Shown here: positions 10,801 through 20,950 of the stretch, in pieces | How the letters are laid out: the number at the start of each line of letters is the position of its first letter | Position numbering within the stretch: the first letter of the stretch is position 1 | Source of the DNA: Pelargonium nanum | Lineage: Eukaryota > Streptophyta > Magnoliopsida > Geraniales > Geraniaceae | Direction of reading: 5' to 3' | Assembly (NCBI GenBank): GCA_036897485.1 | Contig: JAYMTF010001734.1 | Coordinates: 1 to 21,601, forward strand | DNA: 21,601 nt | Program-made: the position numbers and the translations under genes | Notes under the pieces: model-generated | The model's input: the letters and a program-made list of their open reading frames with translations, nothing else | The model's database searches: none | What the model was told of the DNA's origin: nothing

Positions 10801-12963
10801 TATTGAATGGGTTCATTTTACAGGTTTATGCTTTTTATATATGTTTATGCTTTCTACGCTTCCTAAGACTGACATTTTCTTTTCTATTTTATGTTTTCCA
10901 ATATAGTTTTTTATTTTAACTTCACAATATATTTATGTCAAGCTAGATGGATACTTCTTCCAGAATTTCAAAGATAAGAAGTCACGAGCGTGAGAGACTT
11001 CGTGGTCCTCCATGGTTGAAGGTAAAACATTATCTTGTTAGTTTGGCTCAAGTAGATCTGTATGCAAACTGACATTTAAGTGGTATTTTGACTTGAATTT
11101 TTAATAATTTTATGTTTTACATATTGAAGCCATAAGAGTTCTATATTGATTTTTCCAAATATTCTTGGGGAAGGAATTGTGTTCACTTTGTTGACTTGAA
11201 ATTTTTTCTGTTTACTCTGCTGATGCACGGAATCAGTTTTTTGGTTTATACATTTCTTAGTTGTCTCAAATGAAGTATGAGGCAAAAGTTGATTGAAAAG
11301 TAGTAATTTTTCAATCAATACCAGTTGATTGGAAATGTTTATTTTTCGCACAACGTTTAAGAAGGCCAATGAGAATCAGGCTGTGGGAAGATGTACTGTG
11401 TTAATAATACTATGATGTTGCATGCTTTACTCTTAATCAGTAAATGGACATCTCTTTTCAATATCTACCATGCATACTATATTGACTTATTTTACCTTCC
11501 ATTATACAGGCAGTACAAGGAGCGTTGCTCAGATGTACTTATACAATGCTTGACTATGCACAAACTGGTTTGATTGCCTCAGTGTTCTTCTTTAAAGTTA
11601 GTACATCTTTTTGCGTATGGAACTTTATTCTTTTATGCAGTAGTAATATGGTAATATCTGGTCCATTATTTCTGTGTGCGAGTTTGCGCTGAATTTAGTT
11701 TGATGTAACCACGGCTATCAGGCAGTATCTCTTCCTCACTTGCAAGGAGGATATCTCAGAGAAGAAAAGTCTTCCAAATTTTATGTGAAACATCATGGAT
11801 TGGTAGTCTTTTGATTGGCTTAATCAAAGAATTTCTTAGAAATCCTACTAGATCCCTTCGTTTTTTTAGCACACTTCACGCCTGAACCCTTAAGTCTGTT
11901 TAGTTCTCTACCCTGAATGTCCTTTAACGCAAAATTGTTTGAGATAAATATCAAATTTATGCATCTAATTTGTTAGGTACCAGTGATTCAAAGGTAATAA
12001 ATTTTCGAATTTCGTAACTAAGCTAATGTCTTTTTCATCATGTTTATGAGGGCTAGAGAAATAAGTTTATGGGTCAACATGCTTGTTCTAATATTTCTAT
12101 TTAAACCTTATTATCGTAGTCTTTTCTTTTTGCGTATTTTTTTCTTCATATATTTCCTTAACTTTTCACTTAAAATATATATAGGGAGTAATTTTTTAAT
12201 TTATTTGTTCCTGATAGATGATGGAATGGTGGTATCAGTCTGCTGAGGAAAGAATGTCAGCACCAACTGTGTACCCACCACCGCCTCCTCCTCCACCCCC
12301 TAAGGTGAAAAAAGAATTCTCTAATTTTCCTTATCTTCCCAGTGTGCTTATAAACTGGTTCTCAACACTATTAATGTACTAATTATCTGTTTCAAAGTGC
12401 ATGCAAGCATCTCTACCAAAGATGGTGATTTAGCCAAAAAAAGTACTTGTGTGTCGCATAGTGGTTGCGTATTTGCTCCACTAGCGAAAATTTGATCTTC
12501 ACCGAGAACATTCATACATGACAAAATTTATAGTTATTTGTGATCATATTCCATAGATCTTTACGATCGATTTACTTTGTCCAATTTTTTTCTTCAAAGA
12601 ACTGCATTTTTGTTGCTATGTCAAGTAATGTAATTCATCATATAAACAGGTAGCCAAAGAAGGGATTCCTCTGCCACCTGACAGAACGCTGTGCCCTTTG
12701 TGCTCTCAGAAACGTGCAAATCCATCAGTAGTTACAGTCTCGGGATTTGTCTTCTGCTACGCTTGCATATTCAAATATGTATCTCAGGTTCAACTCTATA
12801 CTACCTTTCATATTGTTTGCATCTCTTTCAAGGACCTTTATAGTTCACGTTATTGTCTTACATACCCTATCTTGCTACGGTTTTTACCCAGTACAAGCGC
12901 TGCCCAACCACACTGATGCCTGCAAGTGTCGACCACATAAGAAGGCTCTTTCACGATGTCTAG
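7446..12963 (+). CDS. PEX12: PEX12, peroxisome biogenesis RING peroxin, 10 coding exons
   Basis: Exons are 7446-7553, 8217-8322, 8884-9032, 10005-10257, 10636-10745, 10947-11021, 11510-11596, 12218-12304, 12650-12787 and 12892-12963; they join into 394 codons plus TAG, close to the usual length of plant PEX12. The N-terminus (MLFQVGGQGTRPTFFEMAAA) and blocks such as LLYLLDATGFYSLGL and YPWIHASSEG are characteristic. Hydrophobic segments lie near 113-127, 207-232 and 270-296. A run of nine prolines (316-324) links to the RING-like domain (340-375): C340-P-L-C343, C361-Y-A-C364 and C375. Family knowledge: PEX12 sits in the peroxisomal membrane with PEX2 and PEX10 as the ubiquitin ligase/export channel that recycles the receptor PEX5; its RING is degenerate, which fits the missing canonical His and Cys seen here. 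All introns are GT-AG. The start follows directly on the GA-rich leader. Confidence 0.97.
7777..7801. repeat. 25-base T homopolymer in intron 1 of PEX12
   Basis: An unbroken run of about 25 T. It lies inside intron 1 (7554-8216), far from both splice sites. The long lysine or phenylalanine stretches in open frames crossing it are artefacts of this run. Confidence 0.9.
9568..9715. mobile_element. Possible degraded hAT-like MITE in intron 3 of PEX12
   Basis: A patch that differs from the surrounding T-rich intron. It begins GTAGGGTTGTTCATTGG, close to the TAGGGGTGTTCAT-type ends of many plant hAT MITEs, and continues with repeated GGACC, CGAACCG and CGGACCCG words in both orientations, which could form imperfect hairpins. 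I could not find a clean matching inverted end or target duplication, so the right boundary is a guess and the family assignment weak. Confidence 0.3.
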
Positions 12964-13235
12964 CACTGAAGTATGATCTATACGGAGAATTCAATATTCA
13001 CTTCGAACATGAAATGAATGTCTGTAGAAACGTTTGCGCTCTTTGAGTTGGTTGATTCTTTCAATAGTCTGTACAAACCCTCGGGGCAGGATCGAAGGCA
13101 CAATGATTAGGAACCAAGATATATAGTAGTTGATCAGCACGATGGGATTTAGAAATAGATGCATGATAATGTTAGCAAATGAAAATGTACTGAATTTGTG
13201 CAGAAGAAACCTATACATACATCATACATGTAATA
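12964..13235 (+). other. Probable 3' UTR of PEX12
   Basis: Non-coding sequence after the TAG with mixed composition, becoming more T/A-rich from about 13230. No perfect AATAAA is seen close by, which is normal for plants. The end is an estimate. Confidence 0.4.
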
Positions 13236-13810
13236 GGTTAGCAAATGCAATGCAATCCAATTGATAGTGATTGGCCATTGCTTATCTGTTTTTTGAAATC
13301 TATTCTTGTTGTTGCATTATTGGTTGAATCCAATTTATATGTATCATTGTTTTCAAAATTGAATTAAAGGGTTTAATCTTTTTTGTTAATTGTCTCATTG
13401 CTTCAATTATTCAATCCATTTGTGTTTGGTTTTGCACTAAAAATTTGTTCTTGATAGCTCCATTTGTTCATAACTTCTATTTATGATCTGTCACATACTG
13501 TGGGTCCCATTTCTATCCTTGCTGGCTTTGCGTCTTCTTCATTTATTTTTGTTATTTTTGAGCTAAGCTGTGGGTTACGTACGCTACAAGTATTAATGAT
13601 AGTAATTAGTACTACTTATTAATTAACTTAATTAATTTTTAAGTTTGTACTGGGTCCCACAACAACTCATGATAAAACTCTATCTCGTTTACATGACCAC
13701 GTGTCAAACGATAACCAAAAGTTTCAGATTGTTAAAATATTTTTCTTTCTTATCAATATTTCGAAAATTAAAAAGGTTAATTGCATATTAAATTACATAA
13801 ATGTGTTAAT
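13236..13810. other. Intergenic AT-rich DNA with scattered TCP-type and G-box words
   Basis: No gene seen. GTGGGTCC at 13500-13507 and GGTCCCAC at 13653-13660 match TCP-type sites (GTGGGNCC/GGNCCCAC), and CACGTG with following TC (13698-13705) matches a G-box/ABRE core. These lie more than 2 kb from the next start codon, so any regulatory role is speculative. Around 13600-13640 there is a palindromic TTAATTAA-rich patch. Confidence 0.35.
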
Positions 13811-13814
13811 ATCA

Positions 13815-14065
13815 TGTTAATGTATTATACATCGGAAGAATGTGAAAACCGTTATTCCTTGTATAGTTAGTCCTTTCACCTATTAGCTTAAGTTTTAGGG
13901 TTAGAGCCGAGTTTGACATAGTACAGAGCTGGTTTGGTTTGAGCCTAGTGACCTGTTTTTGTTGACTCCATTCTTGGTCCACATGCAAGGTTTGTTGTGT
14001 AATTTGACATACACATGAGAGGTGTTGTTAATGTATCTCACATCAAAAAAATGTAAAAACTGTTG
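13815..14065. repeat. Diverged direct-repeat pair, possibly a fossil LTR/TRIM-like remnant
   Basis: A segment at 13815-13853 (TGTTAATGTATTATACATCG onward) recurs, diverged, at 14026-14064 (TGTTAATGTATCTCACATCA onward); both continue with an AATGTGAAAACCGTT-like stretch and start with TG. The offset is about 211 bases. ACATCGGAAGAATGTG-type words are common near the ends of small plant LTR-derived elements, so this may be an old, broken remnant of one. No coding domain, primer-binding site or complete element boundary was recognised, and a simple local duplication would explain it equally well. Confidence 0.35.
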
Positions 14066-14192
14066 TCACTTTTACGATATCAAAGCGGGTTAAGTTTGGG
14101 CCTAAAGTTCGTTATCATTCGATATGCAATTAATATACAAGTTAGGTTATCCACCTGTTTATTACATTGTTGCTTTTTAATGTGCATATTTC

Positions 14193-14634
14193 TACAAGTT
14201 GGACACAAATTTGTATTTGTTTTATAGTTATACTAAGAAGAATATAAAATTAAACTGATCCATTTTGTGTTTCAAAATTTCAATTACCAACGAACACATG
14301 TAGTTAGTATTAAAAAAATTGTTGTATAACTGAAAATAAAAAGAAAATTGTTATATAAGTTTGTGCCATTTGTATACAAGTTGGACCCAAATTTGTAGTT
14401 GTATTATAGTTATCTTGAAAATCAAAAAGAAAAAAAAAAATCATTTTTTTATTAGTTGAGTTACACAATATGAGGTAGCTTTATTATTTTAATCTAAATA
14501 ACCCACATTTTACCGTTAGCAAGGAGACTTGAATTCGAGAACTCAAAGAAAATTCAAACCGCTTGGCCCAACCTATCTTGATAAAAAAAAAATCCATTTT
14601 TGTTTAGAAATTTCAATTATCAATGAACACATGT
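14193..14634. repeat. Diverged tandem duplication, second copy split by an insertion
   Basis: Copy 1 consists of 14193-14231 (TACAAGTTGGACACAAATTT onward) and 14256-14301 (ATCCATTTT to AACACATGT). Copy 2 has the same two halves at 14375-14412 and 14592-14634. The halves are 24 bases apart in copy 1 and 179 in copy 2, because copy 2 contains the SINE-like insertion listed separately. Confidence 0.75.
14411..14581 (-). mobile_element. Probable tRNA-derived SINE, minus strand, with 8-bp target-site duplication
   Basis: The body is 14419-14573 (about 155 bp), flanked by the direct repeat TATCTTGA at 14411-14418 and 14574-14581. Read on the minus strand it starts GGTTGGGCCAAGCGG, close to a pol III box A and to the GGTTAGCCAAGTGG start of plant Au-type SINEs. 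A box B-like GTTCTCGAATTCAAGTC follows (14542-14526), and it ends in a T-rich tail near 14425-14450. Boxes A and B are imperfect and slightly close together, as in a decayed copy. The unoccupied site is visible in the neighbouring repeat copy (around 14232-14255). A non-SINE insertion is the main alternative. Confidence 0.6.
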
Positions 14635-15000
14635 GGGTAAAGTTTGGTTATTTTTATTTGAAATATAAAAAATTCAGCGAACAAATTGAGTCAATATTTA
14701 AAAAAATTTAGTGACTATTTTGAGATAAAAAGTACATGAACCAAATTGAATCAAAACACGAATATTACTCTTTTGGGTTAAAAAAATTCAGAACCAAATT
14801 TGATCGAAACAAAGAAATTCAAGAAATTTCATTGCGTTGGATGGAGTGGGGTTTGGATTAAAAGGGGAAAGTACCCCTGTTGTGGAGCTCAATTTAAAAA
14901 AAAAAATAAATCTCTTACCTATAAATATACTAAATCTAAATATTTTGTATTTATTGAATTTTGTTCTTAATGGTCACGGCATAAGAGAAGAAAGTGAGAG
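14635..15000. other. AT-rich intergenic DNA upstream of gene 3
   Basis: No gene seen. It contains ACCAAATTGA/TCAAA words (14690-14815) reminiscent of decayed plant transposon sequence, an A run at about 14894-14906, and CTATAAATA at about 14919-14927, which is TATA-like but lies upstream of the TGGGCC cluster and so is not clearly the TATA box of gene 3. Confidence 0.4.
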
Positions 15001-15075
15001 GTGAGGTGAGGTGAGCTGTTCCAGTGGTGGGCCGAAAGTGCGCCGTGGGCCCCGGAGCTTGATGGGCCCCACTCT
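15001..15075 (+). promoter_or_regulatory. Site II/TCP element cluster, probable proximal promoter of gene 3
   Basis: A small GC-rich island in AT-rich DNA. TGGGCC occurs three times (15028-15033, 15046-15051 and 15063-15068). The second and third also form GTGGGCCC and GGCCCCAC, matches to TCP-type sites in opposite orientation that make an imperfect inverted repeat. A GTGAG tandem repeat sits just before (about 14998-15014). Site II clusters mark promoters of broadly expressed plant genes. No clear TATA box follows at a normal distance. Confidence 0.55.
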
Positions 15076-15910
15076 CACTCTCTACTCTCCAGTTTAGTAG
15101 TAGTGTTGATAAATATTGATAGAGCGCACAAAAATCTAACAACAAAAAGGAATTTGATATGATTGCATGGCGACACTGAACAGATCACATACATGTCAGT
15201 CCTGGAAAATGTCTGTTTGTTTCTCGAGAAACTCAAATCACAAAAGTCTGTGAAACTTGCCTGTATTGCACATTGGGTCAGTCTCTCCAATACCCATCTC
15301 TCTCTTTTCTCTTTTGCTTTTTTATTTTCCTAAAAATTGCATTTCCTTTTCAGTTTTGGTATTAATTATGATGATTTAATTAATGTTGTCTTTCTCCTGG
15401 GTGTTTCCATTTATACAAATTTCAATGTTAGACATTAGTGTAATTCATTTTTAAGTTTAATTTCCATTTTTTCTTAGTGTTTTGTGTGTTTTGTTTGTTC
15501 CTTGCATGGGTTTTTGTTTTCTTGTCCATCTGTTGATTGTATTGGGCTCTTCTTCAACTTTATCTCTCTACTTTTTTTTGTTAATTTTTTATTTTTCTTC
15601 TGATTAAAATGGATTCTAATTACCCTTATAATTTTTGTAGTTGAGTGGTGGACCACCAGAGTTTGAGGCTCTCTCAGAGGTGAAAATGGATGGCTGAGAT
15701 TTACAATTTTGTGATTATGTTGCTTCTTTTGTGTGTTTGGAGATGAACCCATTTTCACATTTTTAGTTTTTGAAATTGGTTTCTTTTTATCACACAAATA
15801 CCATTTGACAAAAACACCCATTTGCAAGCATGAAAAGTTTGGTATGCATAAATGCGTGGCTTTCATGTGATTGTAGGTACAAAATTAGCTGGTAGGCCTG
15901 TGATGACTGT
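15076..15910 (+). other. Probable transcription start region, leader and leader intron of gene 3
   Basis: Between the TGGGCC cluster and the leader repeats the sequence passes through a pyrimidine-rich patch (15278-15330) typical of plant leaders and then a T-rich, intron-like stretch to about 15870, ending in an acceptor-like TTGTAG (about 15872-15877). A leader intron is therefore plausible, but its donor is not clear. No coding region was recognised on either strand; the lysine-rich minus-strand frame here is low-complexity. Confidence 0.35.
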
Positions 15911-16318
15911 GAGGCATTGAGGAAAGAGTAAATAGCTGCTTAACTTGGCTTCTTATTGTTTGTTTGCTGAGAAAATGGAGTCCCTGAATCAGAAGAGTGT
16001 TGAGGAGAGAGTGTTTGATTTGGGTTTTGTTGTTTGTGTTTTGAGCAAAGAGTTGTTTGTTTACTGAGAAAAATTATTACCTGAAACAGAGAAGTCTAGA
16101 AAGAGTTGGCAGGTCTATGAGTAAATAGTGTTTGAATTTTTGAGCAAAAAGCTGTTTGTTTCTTGAGAAAATGGAAGAGTTGGCAAGTTTGTGAAGCATT
16201 GAGGAGAGAGTAAATAGCCGGTTAATTTGGGTTCTACTTGTTTGAATATTGAGCAAAAAGCTGTTTGTTTGCTGAGAAAATGGAGTCCTTGAATCAGAAG
16301 AGTCTAGAAAGAGTTGTC
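15911..16318 (+). repeat. Four-copy degenerate tandem repeat in the gene 3 leader, including the start codon
   Basis: Four related units of roughly 80-125 bases lie at about 15911-16010, 16000-16107, 16108-16190 and 16193-16318. Shared words are GCATTGAGGAGAGAGTAAAT, GAGCAAAAAGCTGTTTGTTT, CTGAGAAAATGGAGTCC and AGTCTAGAAAGAGTT. Unit 4 carries the true start (16280). Unit 1 carries the same start and next seven codons, unit 3 an altered ATG, and unit 2 has lost its ATG. The array therefore places decoy starts upstream of the gene. Confidence 0.85.
15975..16067 (+). promoter_or_regulatory. Upstream ORF duplicating the N-terminus of gene 3
   Basis: The ATG at 15975 opens a 30-codon frame whose first eight residues, MESLNQKS, are identical to the start of the glycosyltransferase and share its AGAAAATGG context. 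It then diverges and ends at TGA (16065-16067), before the real start at 16280. If the transcript includes this region, it would act as an upstream ORF. A shorter one, 7 codons, follows at 16171-16194. Whether they are transcribed is unknown. Confidence 0.5.
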
Positions 16319-19300
16319 TCACAGAGAGCTCTGCAAATGGGCAAATCATTTTCTTGCCAAATTTGTGTTGTGGGTTTACTTTGTGGGGTTTGTCTTGCCT
16401 CTTTGTTCTTGGCTGCTCTTACTTCATTTGGGACTTTCGAGTTTGGAGGAATTTCGATTTCTGCTGTTTCAGTTGGCACTTCTTCTTGGAGTTCTTCAAG
16501 TTCAGGTATCTCAAGTCTCTATTCAAATATTGTTTTTGATCACTTGAATGTCTGTATGCAATAGTATGTTGATTTTGTGTTGGGTTTATGTAGATTTTTA
16601 TCATTTCCGAGTTCATAAAATAGGTAGTTAATAGGTATTACTACTAACAAGTACGTGTTTCCTATTCATGTTTTCTGAATAAAAAAGAACTTGAATGAGC
16701 ATGAATTCCAACTTTTTTTAGGTGTTTGGTAGAAAATTCTATGATACTTGTTGGCTTCGCATAAGATGGAGTGACATTTTTGGTCAATGATGAATATTGC
16801 AAATAAGAATGATGAAGAGGTGTAGTTGAAGCAACTTAAAAGCAAAATGACTTCGTGAACACATTTGGAATTTTCTTCTCGAGTTCAATAGGTTGAGTGA
16901 GCTTAATAATATAGTTTAATTAGTCCACAGGCTTGCTTCTGCGAGGTATTTGTAGCCAGTGGCCCTACTTACTGAGATTGCTAATTATAATTAGTCGAAG
17001 AAAATGATTTTTGTGTTTTCTACAAGTTATTATATAAAATAAAAAATAATTAGTAGTGAATTAATGTTACTTGTAATAATTAGTGTTCAGTCTTCGCTTG
17101 GCACTAAATGATAATACAAAAATAATTAGCTTTCGGTCTTTTCTGGTAACTAAATGAATTCATTTCCTTATGATAATTATAATTTTTCTTTTTCCTGTTT
17201 CAAATTTTAGATATGAATACAGATGATGATTCTAGACCGAAGGAAAGAATAAGAAATATGCCGGAAAATGAAGTAATGATTGATGACGAGAGAGTCTCTT
17301 CACTTTATGCATCTTGGAGCGCATTATTGACTGAATCAAAAGATGCAGACCTGAAGTTCTTGCAAGGGTTTGGACATGGCAAATCAAATGTGCCACGTGC
17401 TCCTCATTTGGAGGATTGCAAGTTGATGGCGCAAGTAAACGAGCGCCTTGATAAGCACGCTAAGAATGATAGCTTCCCTCCTTGGACCGGATGGAAGGGA
17501 GTGTTAGATACATATCCGGCATCTGCAAGCAACGAGCAACTGAGATATTTTAGGCATAGAGCTATTTCAGAAGGTGCTCATCCTCCCTGGGTACGTCTCT
17601 ATGATACGATCCCAGAATTTGTTAATGTCCAATATTAACTAAGGAATTATTACTCACCTAAATGTACTAAAAGGGTGCTCAATTCACGAGACTCACCTAG
17701 TTATGGGGTCTAGGGAAGGTCATTTATATACTCAACATTACCGTAACTTTTGTAGGGAGGTTGTTTCCCTGGCTGGACCTTGACCTCAAGGTCACAAGGA
17801 AGTACCTCACCATTTCTTCATGACTCACTTTCACTCGCATAATGCATAATAAAAAATATCGTTCTTTGTCACCAGTGACCTTGCGTTCACTGTTTTTTTT
17901 GGAGTTATTGTAATCAATATGAGCTTTTGAAGAGCAATGGGATAATTGTGATTGCCACCTAGGCAGGAAGAAGAGGTCGTGTGAGTGTATTTTAATCAAA
18001 GATATGTTAAGTCTCACATGACATGGATAATTATGGTTATTCTCTTTGCTAATTAATTGATTTCTTGGAATTTCTATCAAATGATACTCCTTTCTCGACC
18101 CTCTATAGCCCAATTGAAACTTAAATCATCTCCTACGTGTTACATTATTTTTGTGCTATTATGAGTTTTTTTTTCCAACTAAGTGAAGTTGAATCTTATT
18201 ATCAATTTCTGAACGATCAGTTAATCAAATAGTTCATTGAAAATCAAAACCAGTTAGACTAAAAGCTGAAAGTTTCGTCGAGAATGGCCCATTTATTAGT
18301 AAGGTAATTAGTATAAAGTATCATAAAATATGTTATTATTGGGAACACTTCAATACTAAGTTACTATTGGGAACACTTCAATGGCTTCTTTCCTTAAAAA
18401 TGGTGTCCTATTGGGTATGCTTTTATTCACCAGTCTTCTAATATGATAAGAGCTTTGCAGATTGTGGGATCAGATGAAGAAAATTATCCTTTGACTCGGA
18501 AAGTCCAACGGGACATTTGGATTCATCAGCACCCATTGAACTGCAGTGATCCTGATGTTAGATTTCTCGTCACTGACTGGGAGAGACTGCCTGGATTCGG
18601 CATTGGAGCACAGCTTGCTGGAATGTGCGGACTTCTTGCTATTGCAATAAAGGAAAAAAGAGTGCTCGTAACCAACTACTTTAATCGCGCCGACCATGAT
18701 GGTTGTAAAGGTATACACAAAACCCTTGAAGTACAATATCATAAACATTATCTTACATTCTTCCGGGTTGAGGCCTATATATGACTATTAGGTTATTCAT
18801 AAGATTCAGAAGTTAAAGCTTTCAATTCAACAGAAGAAACATCTTACTCGGATTTATGTGTTACTGCAAAATCCTTATGAATCTTTTCATTCTATACTGT
18901 TTTATTCAGGTCCATCTCGTTCTAGCTGGTCTTGCTACTTCCTACCAGAGACATCCCAAGAATGTCGCGACCGTGCGTTCGAGCTAATAGGTAGTAAAGA
19001 AGCTTGGGAAAAAGGAACTATAACAGGAAAGGAGAACTACACTTCAAAAGCTATATGGGCTGGACAGACACCAAGGCGAGATATTGCATATTCGATCTTA
19101 ACCATTTAGTATAACTGACACTACCAAGAAATTGCCGTTTTTTATGTCACTAATAACAAGTTTTTTAATACAGGGTTTGGGGTGATCCTTGGAATTATTT
19201 GCAACCAACAACAGAAATTAATGGAAGTCTGCTTGCTTCTCATCGCAAAATGGACCGAAGGTGGTGGAGAGCACAGGTAATGCTTAAAACCATTGAGAAA

Positions 19301-20950
19301 TAAGAACTGTGAATGTTTTGTGCTTGTGAGAATGTAACGTATCTTATCTTGTGAAGTCCTGAAGCTTTGCACCAACGAATCTTCGTCCTTTTCTCTTAGG
19401 TCCCAAATAATTGTTCCTATTTTCAGTTAATTATCACTGAGGATGGAATAAAGCATAATTCATTAGTAAATCGAGTCTTGTTATTGAAACTCGGATCATG
19501 AAAATATTTGAATGGTAGTCTTTATGATTGCTGTATAGTTCATAATTTGATTACGATTTTGGTTTACATAATTATTGCGCCAGGCAGTTCGATATTTAAT
19601 GAGATTCCGAACTGAGTACACGTGTGGCTTGTTGAATCTTGCTCGCCATGCTTCATTTGGGAAGCAAGCAGCCAAAATGGTTCTTACAAGTTTTTCTGAA
19701 GAATGGCCAAAGGTTTGTCAATGTCGCCCTCTTCTTGGTTTTCCTTAACAGTCGGTGGAGAATCTTCTCTTCTCGTGTTACAAACACGAATCTACTCGGA
19801 TATCTTCAAATTTGATGTTAAAATCTAGTCTTCTGAGATATTAAACTGCATTTTATAGTACAAAAAGCCTAATGATTCTTCAAATCGTATATTATGACAT
19901 CATTTTGGAGATATATTGTATCAATATTGCAAATATGGTTACATTTGTGAACTCACACACTCAAAAAAATGTTTTCACACTTCCACTTAAGATTGATTGT
20001 AGTAATCTTCTGAACTTACTATTCCTCATGAATTGGCTTGTTGCAGGAAGTTATCAGGTACAAGGAAAGATCTGATATGGAACAATTTGTTTGGTCGAAT
20101 CACAAGCCATGGATACCTAGGCCATTGCTGAGCATGCATGTGAGAATGGGAGACAAGGCATGTGAAATGAAGGTGGTTGAGTTTGAAGAGTACATGCATC
20201 TTGCCAACCGCATTAGGTTGCGTTTTCCTCACCTCAACAGCATTTGGCTCTCCACCGAAATGCAGGTACGTTTATGACGGTGCTTCTTTTTCTCTTTCCT
20301 ATTGTACCTTCTATATTCGACAACGACAGTCAAGTCATTTCTCAAACTCTGTTGGGTTTTGATACTTTAATTCTTCTGCAAAACCCTGGTAGACCTATTG
20401 TTGCGCATTTTTTATTTCTTACTACTGAATCTCTCCCCTTTTCTTTTGGAGTCGGTAACTTTCCTATGCAGCATATATACACCATGAATTCTGTGACTGA
20501 GATTTTTTTTTCTTTTTTGGTTAAAAGAATAAGAAGACTCAGCCATTCTATTAATGGCTGAGAGAAATTGGATACAAGCGAGCGCTCCGCGCCACAATTC
20601 TAGAAGCATGCCTTTTTTATTTTCCTTCCATTTTATTTGTGTTGTAACTTCACAACCTAACCTGAATTCAGGAAGTCATCGACAAGTCCAAAATGTACCC
20701 TCATTGGAACTTCTACTACACAAACGTTACACGCCAAGTCGGGAACGTGACAATGGCAACGTACGAGGCCAGTCTTGGGAGGGAAACCAGCACGAACTAT
20801 CCACTTGTGAATTTCCTGATGGCAACCGAATCAGACTTTTTCATAGGAGCATTGGGCTCGACTTGGTGTTTTCTGATAGATGGGATGAGGAATACGGGTG
20901 GGAAAGTAATGGCCGGATACTTGAGCGTCAACAAAGATCGATTCTGGTAG
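16280..20950 (+). CDS. Type II membrane glycosyltransferase, alpha-1,6-fucosyltransferase-like, 8 coding exons
   Basis: Exons are 16280-16505, 17211-17590, 18461-18710, 18910-19075, 19174-19276, 19584-19712, 20047-20265 and 20672-20950; they join into 583 codons plus TAG. A short basic N-terminus is followed by one membrane segment (about 28-50), a Ser-rich stem, and a long lumenal domain, the layout of a Golgi enzyme. GFGIGAQL (247-254), HVRMGDK (449-455) and DFFIGALGSTW (546-556) correspond in order to the sugar-nucleotide-binding blocks of FUT8/NodZ and O-fucosyltransferases (GT-B fold; R451 in the key Arg position). Sequons lie at N229, N328, N509 and N516. Intron 4 has a GC donor (AG|GCGAG); the others are GT-AG. 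The likely donor substrate is GDP-fucose, but the acceptor is unknown: plants are known for alpha-1,3 rather than alpha-1,6 core fucose. The start is the last ATG before the signal-anchor; an identical start occurs upstream in a repeat. Confidence 0.88.
18333..18382. repeat. 22-bp direct repeat in intron 2 of gene 3
   Basis: ATTGGGAACACTTCAAT with its flanking TTAYT occurs at 18333-18354 and 18361-18382 with one difference (period 28 bp). It lies about 80 bases upstream of the acceptor of exon 3 and is a small, fairly recent local duplication. Confidence 0.8.
19076..19173 (+). other. GC-AG intron (intron 4 of gene 3)
   Basis: The only way to keep the frame between GQTP (exon 4) and VWGDPWNYL (exon 5) is a donor at CCAAG|GCGAGA (19075/19076) with acceptor ATACAG (19173). 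The flanks fit the known GC-AG donor consensus (AG before the cut, GC, then A and G at +4 and +5). No in-frame GT donor is available nearby: reading through reaches a stop at 19107-19109. The length is 98 bp. Confidence 0.8.

Noticed and set aside
12765-12772. GCATATTC, a match to the PHR binding site GNATATNC (also at 19086-19093)
   Set aside because: One lies in a PEX12 exon and the other in intron 4 of gene 3; an 8-bp degenerate match is expected by chance, and neither is in a promoter.
13815-14065. A complete LTR retrotransposon
   Set aside because: Only a diverged pair of short direct repeats is visible, with no coding domain or clear element ends; at most it is an old broken remnant.
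15474-15866. 130-residue minus-strand lysine-rich open frame
   Set aside because: It is low-complexity translation of T-rich, intron-like sequence; no start context, splice structure or domain was seen.
16077-16349. Minus-strand open frame across the gene 3 leader
   Set aside because: It is made from the tandem leader repeat read backwards, and it contains repeated copies of that unit rather than an independent gene.
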